Below, piece by piece: positions 35,478 to 47,154 of a stretch of DNA of 64,000 nucleotides. The position numbers and the translations under genes are program-made. The notes beneath the pieces were generated by a model. The model ran no database searches and had not been told where the DNA came from. It was given only the letters and a program-made list of their open reading frames with translations. Origin of the DNA: Aquanectria penicillioides (taxonomy: Eukaryota > Ascomycota > Sordariomycetes > Hypocreales > Nectriaceae); the NCBI GenBank assembly GCA_003415625.1, contig PYIU01000001.1, forward strand, positions 558,001-622,000. The letters run 5' to 3'. Each line of letters begins with the position of its first letter. Within the stretch, counting starts at the first letter, position 1.

Positions 35478-37477
35478 ATGGCTCAGCTTCATTCCCAACA
35501 TCAGCAGGCCCTGATCCCTGATCTTGTCCGCGACGCCCAACTACCGACTCAGTTCATAGGCAATGGCTTATCACTGGATACTGTACACATAAAGCATGCC
35601 CTCTCGGATCGCAGACGGAGAGTCCGCATAGAGGAGGTATGGCAACGCGACCGGGAGCTCGGCAATGGGACGTATGGCAACGTCTGGCTAGAAAACTGCG
35701 TGGCAGGACCAGAGGCTGGGAAGCTTCGCGCGGTCAAGGAAATGCGGAAAACCTTCTCAGTATCTGTTGTTGACTTCACCAAGGAATTGGAGGCGTTGGC
35801 CAAATTTTCTCACCAAAACGTGCTGAGTTTTCCGCCGCCAACACTTGGGTTATAATCTCGTACTGATATTACCAATAGTATGTGCATTGTTTTGTCCAAT
35901 GCTATGGCTGGTACGAATCTGAAAACATGGTATTTATCGCCATGGAATATCTCCAGCACGGAGACTTGCAAAAGTTTCTCAACCATCCCTTTTCTGAGAT
36001 CGAGGCAAAGGAAATCGGTTCCCAGTTGGTCGAGGGAATTGGATACATGCACCGAAATGGATTTACCCATCGAGATATGAAGCCAGCGGTAAGTTCTAAC
36101 AAAGCCCTCGCCATTTGGACAACCACCACATGTATTTGTGGAATAGCCTAACCCCTTTTTGTCTCTCTAGAATATTCTTGTCAAACAACCTGCTCCGGAC
36201 TGGTGGGTTAAGATCGCTGACTTTGGCATCACCAAACGCGCAGAACAAGACAACACAGCGCTGCGAACCATGATTGGAACAGAGGGATATCTGGCCCCCG
36301 AGGTAATTGGGTTTGTTGCAAATAGTGATCCGTCATCATCGGGGACAGTTTCGTACACCTCTGCTGTGGATATGTGGGCGCTCGGCGAGATCCTATTTAG
36401 GCTGATCACCCAGCGTCCTGCATTTGCAACTCCCCATGACCTGTTTAACCATATAGTTAGAGGGCGTCCGTTCCCTAAACAGGTTTTGTTAGCGACAGGT
36501 GCCACTGAAGACTGCTGTGAATTTATTCGCCAGTCGATGCTTGCAGAGCCTAGCCAACGCCTCACGGCTGCCGGGGCTGTTAGCCATCCTTGGATGCGCG
36601 ATTCCTCCCTGGAAGAACCTATGCTTAGTCCTAGTATATCTCAAAGTTGGACCTCGCTAAGCACACCATCAACAGAGTCGACGCCGTTTTATGAAGACAC
36701 GGCGACTTGGAGCACAGCGAACCAAGAGCTCAGGATGCCACAGACTCTGTATCAGGCTGCCACCTCTAACCAAGCTCCAACGTCAAGCAGCCTCCTTTCC
36801 CCGCTAGCGGATTTTCCTCGAGGCACGACGTCATCCGTGGATAGTCGACCGCAGTTCGGCCAATACGCATCTTCTAGCCAGAGTGTTCCCACCACGATGA
36901 GGACACTTGCCAGCGAGGTGGACACGCTTAGCCTTGAAAATAGCGCTGAGGCTTCCAAAGCACAAAATGAAGATGGGTCACGGGAGGAACTGTACTCTCC
37001 CCCCAGACCAGTACCGCCACCTCCAACCACGCTTGTATCTGCCCCTATTCACCTTGAAAAATCGGCCAAAGCATCCGAAACCCGAAATAATCGAGAGCAA
37101 GCACAGTCAGATGTTGGTGAGTGACACTAGAATCTCACGGCCAGGACGCACTAGCTCATCTATTAGCAGGGAAAGAGATTATAAATTCCACCACTGAAAG
37201 TGGGAAAAAAAGTAAAATCCCGCCTGATATACAGGTGGTTGAAAAGGACATAGCTAAGAACGGCTATGAGCTGGCTGATATTGATGCCGTAGCTGAGCTT
37301 GTGAGAAAGAAGTATTGCCTTGATATAGAAATTCGGGCCCACCGCAATGGGACTCGTGGAAAGATGCGACAAGAAAGCAAAGAGCTTGAGGAGAAACGAG
37401 ACTACGTTCTCTCAGAGGCCCGAAAGCAAGTCACTGCTATGGCCAACTTCGCCAGCAAATTGAGCACTGAGGGTTGA
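35478..37477 (+). CDS. Serine/threonine protein kinase with C-terminal coiled tail
   Basis: Exons 35478-35819, 35879-36088, 36171-37116 and 37170-37477 sum to 1,806 nt, 601 residues. Kinase landmarks in order: glycine loop ELGNGTYGNVWL, VAIK-type lysine in LRAVKEM, FTKELEALAKFSH (alpha-C Glu), gatekeeper region MVFIAMEYLQHGDLQKFL, catalytic loop THRDMKPANILV, DFG in KIADFGITKRA, activation/P+1 region TMIGTEGYLAPEVIG, then DMWALGEILFRLI and a C-lobe ending HPWMRDSSLEE. All catalytic residues (K, E, HRD, N, DFG) are present, so it is predicted active. Beyond residue ~370 is a Ser/Thr-rich linker and a Lys/Glu-rich tail (MRQESKELEEKRDYVLSEAR). CAMK-like overall. Odd: just after the stop a shifted frame continues with DEALAKLKSEKEDILM, which looks like a natural continuation, so the C-terminus may have lost one base. 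Confidence 0.9.
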
Positions 37478-37914
37478 CAGATGAAGCCCTCGCAAAGTTG
37501 AAGAGCGAGAAGGAAGATATTCTCATGATTATGAGTTTGTTGGAGTAAGCTCCCAGGCATGTACATAAGTGAGCGACGATTCATCGGAGAGAAATGGCCT
37601 CGTTCTAGGAACATGTCAGCTTGCAGCCCTGTGTTAGCGATACTTGATACCTAGCACCTATTTGACATAACTAATATCAATAGTTACATATACTTTCATA
37701 ATTGCACCGTCGTAAGTTAAAGAAAACATCATTCGCATAGGGCGCGGCACAGATATATATAAAAAAGACAGTACCTAGAATGGATAAACTAAACGAGATA
37801 GAGATAGAGACTTGGTAACGAATTGTAAACTGGTACAAGGTTTCTACAGATTTGACATGGCTGCCGGTGACTGAATGTAACGCCTCTCGAAGAGCTTGAA
37901 ATCTTTGAGGATAA
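37478..37914. other. Intergenic stretch between convergent genes
   Basis: Between the kinase gene and the bZIP gene, which converge here. It contains the possible out-of-frame kinase tail (to about 37548) and otherwise AT-rich 3' flank. Confidence 0.5.
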
Positions 37915-39005
37915 TTAATTCAGCTTTTTAGGAGATTTATTAGAATTTGAAGCATCTGCTGACCCCGGGTTTCCGAAATTGAGCGTATTCTCTCCCCTTT
38001 GTGCCCGCCAACGATTGGTCGAGTGGAGGATTTCAGGACATCCTTGGAGCAGCCAACCCCACTTCCTCAGAAATCCTGCACTAGCCTCCCATCCTTGAAT
38101 GTCCCATGGTGCACCCCAGACTATCAGGGCAGGCTTCTCGCTCTCTAGACCAATGTCTTCGACACAGAGAAGGTCGTTGCAGAGCTCATCCTCGTCGATT
38201 GTTTCGTCAATTAGTGCTTGGATCACGTTATCTCGGACAACGGAGAAGGGAAAAAGGTCGATCCAAGGATGATGTGTAAATGACTTTTGCAGTGTTGTTG
38301 GGTGGAGGGTTTGTGGGCAATTTGGCAATGGAATACTTGCGGAGGTAGGGAGGTGAGATTGAGGACCTTCGAAATTGAATGGTGAAATGTATTCCTCACG
38401 ACAGAGGCCTTCCACTGGAAGCCCTAGAGCGATTGCATTGCGTGCTAGTCCGTTTAGCACATTCAACCTGATCAAAACTTGCAAGAATGCTGGCCTGGGG
38501 GAGTTCAAGCTGTAGTCCTCGTAGGCCGTTTGCATCTGAGCCCGAATCTTTGCGACCCGGTCAGGGTCCTCGACAAGCAGGAAGCCCAATTGCTCATCTG
38601 GGCAAGATGCTCCAATTGGCCCATCAAGTCCCTGCTTCGACATGTGCACCTGGATCTGGGTACCTGTGCCGACGATTCTCATGGTACTATTGCAAGCAAG
38701 CATGACGACAGAGTTGTCATGTAAGTCGGTACTGGAGTATGGCGCTAGTTTCTGGAGCAGTTGCCGCCTTCCTACAGTATCGAACGGGGATATGTCAGCC
38801 ATTTGCATTATAGTATTATGGATCTAAGCGTAATTGCGCAATACTGACGACGTGCTCTCTGGTTAAGCCGGTTCTGTCTTTTCTTCCTCTCTGCAGTGCT
38901 GGTAACGCCGGTCCAGTTGTCGCTGGGGTGCCGCATTTCAGCCAGCTGTTTCTGGCTGATGATGGAGAATTCGGGATGCGATTCATATTGAACAGTTGCA
39001 TCCAT
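37915..39005 (-). CDS. DUF3425 bZIP-type transcription factor
   Basis: Nuclear DNA-binding protein. Start ATG at 39005 (MDATVQYESHPEFSIIS); exons 39005-38849 and 38771-37915 sum to 1,014 nt, 337 residues. The basic region reads AERKKRQNRLNQRARRRRQL, spliced exactly inside the final Arg codons; the leucine zipper is short or degenerate, as usual for this class. The rest is the DUF3425-like domain: LNVLNGLARNAIALGLPVEG, HHPWIDLFPFSVVRDNVIQA and WGAPWDIQGWEASAGFLRKW, the last a hallmark of fungal DUF3425 proteins. The single intron is 77 bp. It is transcribed divergently from the aldo/keto reductase gene 520 bp away, so it might regulate it, but no binding site was identified. Confidence 0.9.
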
Positions 39006-39527
39006 GGTGATTCGAATACAGGTCAACCGTTGTTGTTTGGAGACTGATTCCCACCAGGGGCTCAACTCTTGATATGCAACCGGCTGACATTCCACAGCGT
39101 GGTGGTCCAAACGCTCACCTCGCCGAAACCTCGGATCTTTATAGTTGAAGCTAATGCAACCAGCTGACACGCTATCCCCATACCGCTAGCGAGACTCCGT
39201 GATAGGTTTAACGGCTCTGGCGACTCCATCATCGCACGTCCAGTTTCCAACTGCGTCGTGTCTCCTCGGCACTTTAGATGTTGGTCCCCACCTCGATCGT
39301 ACAATACAGGATTTAAGCTAAAGTCCATGAATTGCCTCCGAACAGAGCCGTTTTGGACTCGGATTGCCGGCGTTAAGTTTGTTGAAACAATGGTGTCATT
39401 GTATTCTGGATGATTCTTTAGCACGCCTGACGTGATAAATAGATAGACTGCCTTCCTCAAACATCAACTCCTCCCATGAGCACCTACACAAAGCAATCTC
39501 CAAAATTACCCACATCATATCGACAAA
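39006..39527. other. Divergent promoter region
   Basis: Shared upstream region of the bZIP gene (minus) and aldo/keto reductase gene (plus). No gene seen. Confidence 0.5.
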
Positions 39528-40803
39528 ATGGTCAAGACGCTTCCTTTTGGTGATATTCAGGTCCCATCGCCGGGCTTTGGCGCAATGGGCATTAGCTTCG
39601 GCCTGGGAAGCAACCTCAGTCTGGAGGAGGCTGAGCCAGTACTCTTGAAGGCCATTGAATTGGGCTGCACTTTCTGGGACACTGCTGTAAGTATACTGAC
39701 AAAGATTTAGTTGCACCACAAATCAGCGATATAGGGCTGACATGGCCTTTAGGTTGTATATCAAGCCGGTGTCAACGAAAAGCTCCTCGGTGACTTCATC
39801 CGAAAACACAACGTCCGTGACAAAGTCTTCCGTATGTCACTTGCAGCTTGAGTCTATGGACCATCCTAATTGCCTTGTTAGTTGCTTCCAAGTGCGGTTT
39901 TGCCATCTTCGAGGATGGAAAAGTGACCAACTCGGCCGCTCATATTAAGAAGTATATCGATGGCACCATCGAGAGGCTTGGATTCGAGCCCGACCTGTAT
40001 TATCTTCATCGAATTGATCCTGGCAAGTGGCCGCCGCATACATTCTCCTTTGTGCGCTGTGTACTAATATCGCTATAGACACCCCTCTCGAGGAGTCTAT
40101 CACCGCTCTCGACGAGATTCGCAAGGCAGGAAAGACTAAATACATTGGCCTCTCCGAGTGCTCTGCCGAAACTCTCCGCAAGGCTAATTCCAGTGAGCGA
40201 GACAGTCTCTGCTTTCGGGAATTTCAGCTAACTTTCTGATACAGTTGCTAAGATCGACGCTCTCCAGGCAGAGTACTCTGCATTCGAGACTTTGCATGAG
40301 TCTGATGGCCTGATTGAGGCTGCCAAGGAGCTTGGCATTGCCTACGTAGCCTACAGTCCCCTCGGCCACGGATGGCTCGTCGACGACTTCCCATACAAGA
40401 CGCCTGATGATTTTTCACCAAACGATTTCCGACGGACAGGTAAGTCAAGACGCCAAGTTCTGCGTGAATAGAGAATCAGATGAAAACTGACATTCCTTAA
40501 CCCACAGTCCCCAAGTTCCAAGGCGAAAACTTCTTCAAGAACAAAGCCATTGTGGAGGAAATTAAGAAGATTGCGACTCGAAAGGGTTGCAGTCTGCCCC
40601 AAGTTGCCCTTGCCTGGGTCGCAGCGCAAGGCTTCATTGCCATTCCCGGAACAACCAAGTCTCATCGCTTGGAGGAGAACTGGGCGTCTCGGGACGTGGA
40701 GTTCACGGAAGAGGAAAAGGCAGAGCTGCGAAAGATTATCGATTCTGCAAAGCCGCTTGGTAACAGGTATTCCGAGACCCACCAGAAATTGGTGGGCCAT
40801 TAA
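39528..40803 (+). CDS. Aldo/keto reductase (YakC/AKR13-like)
   Basis: NADPH-dependent oxidoreductase with TIM-barrel fold. Exons 39528-39686, 39753-39831, 39882-40022, 40079-40192, 40245-40439 and 40508-40803 sum to 984 nt, 327 residues. Motifs: [13 protein letters not shown], catalytic Asp/Tyr in [20 protein letters not shown], Lys in LASKCGF, His in [46 protein letters not shown], and the NADP-binding VPKFQGENF and [14 protein letters not shown]. The third intron (40023-40078) uses a GC donor (GCAAGT), the commonest non-canonical class; all others are GT-AG. The family reduces aldehydes and ketones including pyridoxal; the real substrate is unknown. Confidence 0.93.
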
Positions 40804-41161
40804 GTGGAGAAGGGGTTTTGGGCGACTCCCCTTTGCGCAGCCCATTGAAGCTATCGCGCCTTCAGCTTTCGTAGAAGAGCGCTTGACCACCAGTGTTGCT
40901 CATATGGTGCAAGCCAGGAAGGTCACGATATTAAGCCCACAAAACGCACAATGAAACGTGGGATCAGCTTTCAAAGAATAAATAATGGGGCCTGAGCTGC
41001 CTTGGATTTTCGGACTTTCCATATTGCGTGCATGGGCGAATGTGCAACGCGCACGTGACACGTAATTTTGTTGACGCGAATTGAAGCCTCGCGATTGCTG
41101 ACTTGGACCTCATCATGCACATGTCTCCCACACAAACAGAACAACCTCAATCGCACTCATC
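40804..41161. other. Short intergenic stretch
   Basis: 3' flank of the reductase gene and promoter of the F-box-like gene. Nothing else seen. Confidence 0.5.
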
Positions 41162-42484
41162 ATGGAACCAAAATCTGGCATGAGCTTGATCCACCTTCCA
41201 ACAGAGGTTATTCACATGATATGCTGCCTGCTCTGCCCTCACTGCACCGAGGACTTGACCTTTGGGTGCACTCTACCCGGTGAACGTTGGGACGGCCGAT
41301 ATCAGCGACACAGGGGCAGATACCAACAGAGCAGGAATTATCTGTCCGCTCTATGCTTGGCATCGCGCCGTATCAGTGATATTGCTACCACAGTCCTGTA
41401 TCATGCATTTATCGAGATGGGAGACGGCCCTCCCAGCACCCCATCCATGCTCCGCACATTATCGGAGCGCCACGACCTCGCCGCTGCGCTGAAATGTGCG
41501 ACATTCAACACGCACATTGATATTAGAAAAACACAGTCCGACATTGCCAAGAAAGCATTCAAGACGTTACGTATCCGCATCCCGAAACTGTGGAATCCGC
41601 GAATGTTAGCTGAAGGCAAAGTCCGCGCCAACTTCAACCCCAACGATGAGTTTCGCCATGGATTTCTCGTCGACCTATGTCTGAGCTTAATGTCAAATCT
41701 GGAGAGTCTATCCTTGCAGTTGTCTAATGACATAACTTACGGAACAAACCTTCTCCCCGGGTCAACTCTGCGTTCATTGAAGTATTTGCAACTCGCTTAC
41801 GATCAAGTCAATCCCGGCTACGACTTAGATCAAGTGCGAAGCTTGCTTGAAAATACACCAAACTTAAAATGCCTGGAGCTTTTGATGTGTTTTATAGTAC
41901 CTCCTGAATTGCCAATCGAAAATTTGACAACACTTAGGTTAGCAAATTGTGGACTAGAGATGGGAGAGCTGAGGAACCTAACCTTGCGCTGCCGAAACCT
42001 GACCACATTTGCCTTCGAATACTTTAGACCGTCCACAGGCTATGTGCCGGCCAAAGGTGCCGCAAGCCTAGCTCCAATCCATATTATTCAAGAACTCGAG
42101 CCTTGCAACTCAACTCTGAAATTCCTAGACATCGATGTTTCCATGTGGCTAGGAAGAGGAGAATGGATCGATATCGATATGATAACAACTCTTGAACAGT
42201 TTGAAGTATTGGAGGTTCTTGGAATGGATGAGAGGTGCATCTGTTGCGTGGATTACAACGACCTGCCTCCCAGACGCCTCTTTTTGGAAACTCTACCAGC
42301 TACGATAAAGATTGTGGTTTTGACGGGAATCAAGAAGCATTTCAATTACATACGTACTGCTGCCGAGGGATTTGAAAATAAGAATGATGACTTTCTGTTT
42401 ATGATGATGTCGCGGACTGCATCGGAGATGGATGGACCAGACGATCCCGACGAGCCCGATGATGTCTGGACAACGATTGTGTAG
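41162..42484 (+). CDS. F-box-like/leucine-rich protein
   Basis: Single exon, 440 residues, start at the Met of MEPKSGMSLIHLPTEVIHMI. The N-terminal LIHLPTEVIHMICCLLCP fits an F-box helix (L-P-x-E-h-h-x-h-I), which would tether substrates to an SCF ubiquitin ligase. A conserved element LSALCLASRRISDIATTVLY follows. The middle has weak leucine-rich spacing (NLESLSLQLSND, STLRSLKYLQLAYDQ, NLKCLELLMCF, NLTTLRLANCGLEM). The end is very acidic (DGPDDPDEPDDVWTTIV). Typical of the large, fast-evolving fungal F-box/LRR families. No lesion is visible. Confidence 0.82.
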   Translation: MEPKSGMSLIHLPTEVIHMICCLLCPHCTEDLTFGCTLPGERWDGRYQRHRGRYQQSRNYLSALCLASRRISDIATTVLYHAFIEMGDGPPSTPSMLRTLSERHDLAAALKCATFNTHIDIRKTQSDIAKKAFKTLRIRIPKLWNPRMLAEGKVRANFNPNDEFRHGFLVDLCLSLMSNLESLSLQLSNDITYGTNLLPGSTLRSLKYLQLAYDQVNPGYDLDQVRSLLENTPNLKCLELLMCFIVPPELPIENLTTLRLANCGLEMGELRNLTLRCRNLTTFAFEYFRPSTGYVPAKGAASLAPIHIIQELEPCNSTLKFLDIDVSMWLGRGEWIDIDMITTLEQFEVLEVLGMDERCICCVDYNDLPPRRLFLETLPATIKIVVLTGIKKHFNYIRTAAEGFENKNDDFLFMMMSRTASEMDGPDDPDEPDDVWTTIV

Positions 42485-42673
42485 TTTTATATATCAAATT
42501 GTATTTAATTCTTTATCATTTCATGAAAGAAGATATGAACTGTTGTACTTACACCAGTAGTTTCTAGGATTATGAAAAATCGTCCCAACCCCCATGTGTT
42601 GCGTTTGGCCAAGGTGGGTTGCCGCATTTTCATCTAGCTACCCCTGCTTGAATCGACAGTGAGAAATATCTCC

Positions 42674-45600
42674 CTAAAGAATATCCCCGGAATCCACGAG
42701 AAGTTCTTCCCATAGTATTCCACCAAAACCCATGTTGCCTAGCTTTGAATTCTCTTCCACAGCGCTGCCATCAACATCGCACTCTGGTTGGCTTCTGTAA
42801 ACACCCCCGTTCCCTGACTCAAGGTCTATATCAAGCTCCCCGGTGTTCCCGATAGTGAGAAAATCAAGCGGTGCAAGGTCTCTCAAAAAGCTGGAGTGCG
42901 TGTACTCTTGGGTGAATGCATCATCTTGCTGGGCTTTGGGCTCTGAGTCGACCTTCCATGGTGAGCAATGAGAATTGCTGGAGAGGCTCTGACTTCCAAT
43001 TACCACACCACTATCTGCTAATGAGCTAGACGGGGTTTCTTGCTGCGCCGGCTGGGTGGATGTTGATTCAGGTCCCTGAAGCTGAAAAGAGGAGTAGGTG
43101 GTCGCTTGCCACTCTTCAGATAGCCGATTAAGCCCTTGGCTGAGCATATCTTGGAGAACAGAGGCGGCTGATTCGTCAGAGATAAAAGGAAACCCCCTTG
43201 CACGTAGTGTATCTAGCAAGATGGCTGGCCCTCGTCTCTGAGAGAACTCCCGAAACAAGCAGAGATCCTCAGATACGCCCGGATCGAGGTACGCGGAAGA
43301 GGGGCGTGTCTGGCCTGGAAAGATGATATCCCATAAGACAAACCATTGTTCTGGCTCCGAAAGCTTAGAATTTGACTTGCGTTGCAGCTCTCGGCATTGC
43401 CAATGCGATATGCCATCCAACTTTGACCGCTTTTCTCTTTTGCAAATATCGGCTTCAATGTGAATGTCAAGAGCCTCTTGATCCGCCAAAATCGCAAAGC
43501 AGCGCTGGCAGTAGAGGCGCGGCGCGTGGCTTCTGTGAATGTGCTGCTTCACACGGGATATTTTGTAAAGCTTTTTCCCAAAGCATGCCCGGTATTTTAG
43601 AGGTTCGGATTTCCAGAATGGACAAGCAAGTAGTTTCAACCTCTTCTTATCGTCTTCGGCCCTGGGTCGTTTTGGTTGAGGCTGAAGTGGCTGGTCTTCG
43701 CCGGCATCGTTGTCACTATCTCCACCCGGCCCTCTCTTTCGAAACAGCCTAGTGGGCCCGTGATCACTTTGTGATTCTGTTTTAGCACCCGTAGTACTGA
43801 TTTCAGATTTTCCATTATTCTTTCCAGGACCTTCGTCGTCCATAGGGCTTATAGTAGAACCGAGTGTTCTATAGGAGTCGGCTCCTGCTACGATTGGAGT
43901 TGGTCTCACTTGTCTTCGATATTCTTCCAGGAGCACACGAGCCGCAGTATGGACAACTTGGTTTAGATTGCCATCCAAATTTCCTACTCTGATAGATGGC
44001 TCAGAGTTGTCCGATATGGAAAGCATGTCTGAATCCACGGATGTGCCTTGAGCTTCTGTGAGAACCGTTGATGGAGACGTAGCCTCCCCCTCTACAACCA
44101 GCTGATCACAACTTTCATCCTCGGACTTCGAATGGACGTGTTCCGGCAGAAGAGGTTCGAAAAGCATGCCGATGCTTGCGCAAGGTTCAATAATGTGGCG
44201 ATAGGACTGGAGATCGTCCATTTGAATAAAAAGCAGGTGTTTGGTGTCGTCTTGGGACAGTGTCTGAAGGTGACAGAGGCAACTGCTGCTAGGAGAATGG
44301 ATAAAATGCCAAACAATTATTCCTTTGGTTCTTTTAACCAGCTCAAGCTCATAATTGGACCCTTGAAGAAGAAGCCGCCCATTGCCGAGTTGAAGACTTG
44401 CTGATCCAGTTAGGCGAAATATGCCCCCAATGGGAATCTCGATTCCCAAGCAAAGCTGAGGCCGTTTATACGTAGGGAAACCTCTGACAGTAACCGGAGG
44501 CGCAATCTCCTTTAAAAGGACGGTTGGGATGAGGGGCGCAACTTGTGCATCAGTCTTACATCCAATCGCCCAATTTTGATGGCAAAGCACGCCCTTTATA
44601 GAGTTATGACCAGGCATAAGCTCGTCAAGAAGAACTCCCAGATCAACCTGAGATATGCCTAATTCATCAACCATGACCTGAGTTAATTGATCCTTGGGGG
44701 AATCCGGAATGGCGATAAGAAAGGGGGTGCTGTGAAGAATAGGGTCGCTGCGCAGTGGTTGCAGAGCAGCATTGAGCCAGGACAATTGTTCCCCACATTC
44801 GGCGATGGAGTGGGCAGGACCGATAAAATTAACAATCAATGCGAATCCATTTATTATCACACTGATTTTAGTGTTGTCAGACTGCGTAGCTGATATTCCG
44901 TCAGCATGTAAACGAGGATTGCAAAGACTTAAAGTCGAACACTTACTCGAAGCGAACTCTCCGTAGGCATTGTCGATACCCTTCTGGAGTACATTTAAAA
45001 GATCTCCCCCACCAAAGGCCCATGTTTGATCAAAATATTGCTTCACTGACATTGCCTGGATTTGATCCCCGGTGGAGCCGGTGAAGGTGATGAACTCAGA
45101 AATTGAACGTGTTGTTGGCCGTCGATGAAGCTCCTCATCTATACGTCGCTCTATTGAGCGCCAAGGTAACCAGAAGGATGCACTAAAGACATCAGGACTT
45201 CTTCGCTTACTGATAGTTCCTTTTGGAAAACTGGCTAGAATTGGCTGACGGATTCCCTCAATCATTGTGCGTGGTTGCATCTGGTCCCAATGAAATGACA
45301 GCTGCTTCACGAGACTTCCGATGAGCCACTCGTATGCGACACTAGAGAGGATAGTCTTGCTGTATTCAAAAAGTTCTGACTGTAAGAGATCTTCTTCATC
45401 GTCATCTTCTTCAACTCCTTGGAAAAGGTCACATCTGTCAATTGGTAGATGGTCATCGCCCGATTTTCTGTCCCAAAGATTCATCTTGTCGTCGAGAGAC
45501 ATTGTACATGGGATTTGTGAGCATTTTTCGGAGACTTCATCTATTTCATGCTGAAATAAGATTTGAAGCTGTTGGGATATTTCTCTATGCTCTTTTGTCA

Positions 45601-47154
45601 GCACATGTTTTACAGGATCTGGTTTAAACTAGCCTACTGGTGTTTTGTATGAATAAAATACATTATCACTTGATTCGAGTCATTAGAAGTACTCATTCCC
45701 AGCTGAACAGCGAATGCCTTGACAAGACGGGGAATGTCGTTGGATATCGATGCCCATTTTACGGGCTCACTACATGTTCCAATCCTCGCGTAAATATCAT
45801 TACAAACTTCCGATATTGGCTGACGAGCAAGATCAGGCATGAGTGTTGTTGCTACCGAGTATATGGTCTTTGTATCATCCTCGTCCACATCTATCGAGGA
45901 AAATGACTTGGTGTCCTCCTCCTTGCTTGCTGACATCTCAATCCTCGCATGGGGATTTGGAATTGGTAATGATGCATATCCAGAGTCAGTGTGTGGCACA
46001 AATCCCGCCACGGATTCTGTTGCGAGGCCCTGATCTTTCAATAGTACTTCTCCTACCCTCAGTGCTGGGCGTGGGGATTTAGGTCTCTTTACCACTGGAC
46101 CTCCGATTTCCGAAGTAAGTTCGAGATCCTTAAAAGATCCCGTTCCTTGACGAGGAATGTCCCGAAGTTGACATTGACGGCGGTTCATGGTACGATCTCG
46201 TGCCGCACGCCGACGCAGCCCATCTCTGAGTTGAGGGCCAAGCCTGAATTTTGGAGCTTTAGTGTCACTACAGAAGGTCATATACAGAACCTTCAACTTT
46301 GTTTTCATTGGCACATCTTCTCTGTTGAAACAGATGCTCGATTTTTTAAGGTGAGTGAAAAGATGCCCTTTTGTCGGCAGACGTTGATAGCACCGGAGGC
46401 AGATTGAAGGACCTTCGTGTGACTTATCCTCCAGGCCTGCGTCTGCCCACGTTTCAACTGTTTTGCAGCGACCGCAAACAGAGGGGCCATTAATGTTGGA
46501 GTTGTGGCTGGAGCATTGGGTTAAATATACCTGCCGGGGCTGTTGGGAGTTCTTCCCTTGGATCAGGCCATGGTCGCTAATGAGATGGGCGATAGTCCGC
46601 GTTGGCTCAAATCGTTGTTCGGAACATGTTTTCCACGGCCGTGAGCTGAACTTGAAGGGTTCAAGAAGGAAGAAAGGGCACCATTCGCAAGTGTACTCAA
46701 AGTCCATATCGTCAAGATCTCGAATTTCGTTTGTATCTATAGACGAGCATGGTGCCAAGTTCGGTCGATTCGGACTGGAATCAGAGCCATTGGATTGATT
46801 GGCACTCTGCTTGTTACAGTGGCGCTCTGATCGCATGGGTACAGGCTCATTTGGAGTTACACCTGAAGCCCCGGGAATGCGATTTTTAACCTTATCATTT
46901 GATGGCAATTGGCAGAGATGACTCTGTGGGGAACTCCCTAGACTGTTGTTGATATCGGGTATGTCAAGTTGCGAAGCATGGAATTTCCGGTTCTCACTAT
47001 GGGTAAGAATTCCTGCATCTTCTCTGAGATATCGTTCTGATGAAATCCCTGTCTGCCATTTCTCAGCGGAAGAATTTGGATCTTGACACATAGAGGCGAA
47101 TTCTTTTTTGACACTGTTAACTCTGTATCGAGGAGTTTCACGATTTGTAGCCAT
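42674..47154 (-). CDS. Large fungal zinc-finger protein of unknown function, two exons
   Basis: Two long adjacent frames form one gene: exon 1 47154-45638 and exon 2 45584-42674, with a 53-bp GT-AG intron. The splice joins IMYFIHTKHQ to EISQQLQILFQHE and restores a continuous family block. Total 4,428 nt, 1,475 residues. Zinc-finger-like clusters: CEWC with distal His pair (from residue ~156), CGRC (~227), CLRC-x8-H-x3-H-x6-C (~252), and near the C-terminus LLACPFWKSEPLKYRAC followed by VKQHIHRSH and CQRCFAILADQEALDIHIE. The middle (YEWLIGSLVKQLSFHWDQ, ISEFITFTGSTGDQIQAMSV, NFIGPAHSIAECGEQLSWLN, TVRGFPTYKRPQLCLGIEIP) is conserved in many fungal hypothetical proteins that I know only as uncharacterised. 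A nuclear-localisation-like KRPRAEDDKKRLK precedes the terminal finger. Function unknown. Confidence 0.85.
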
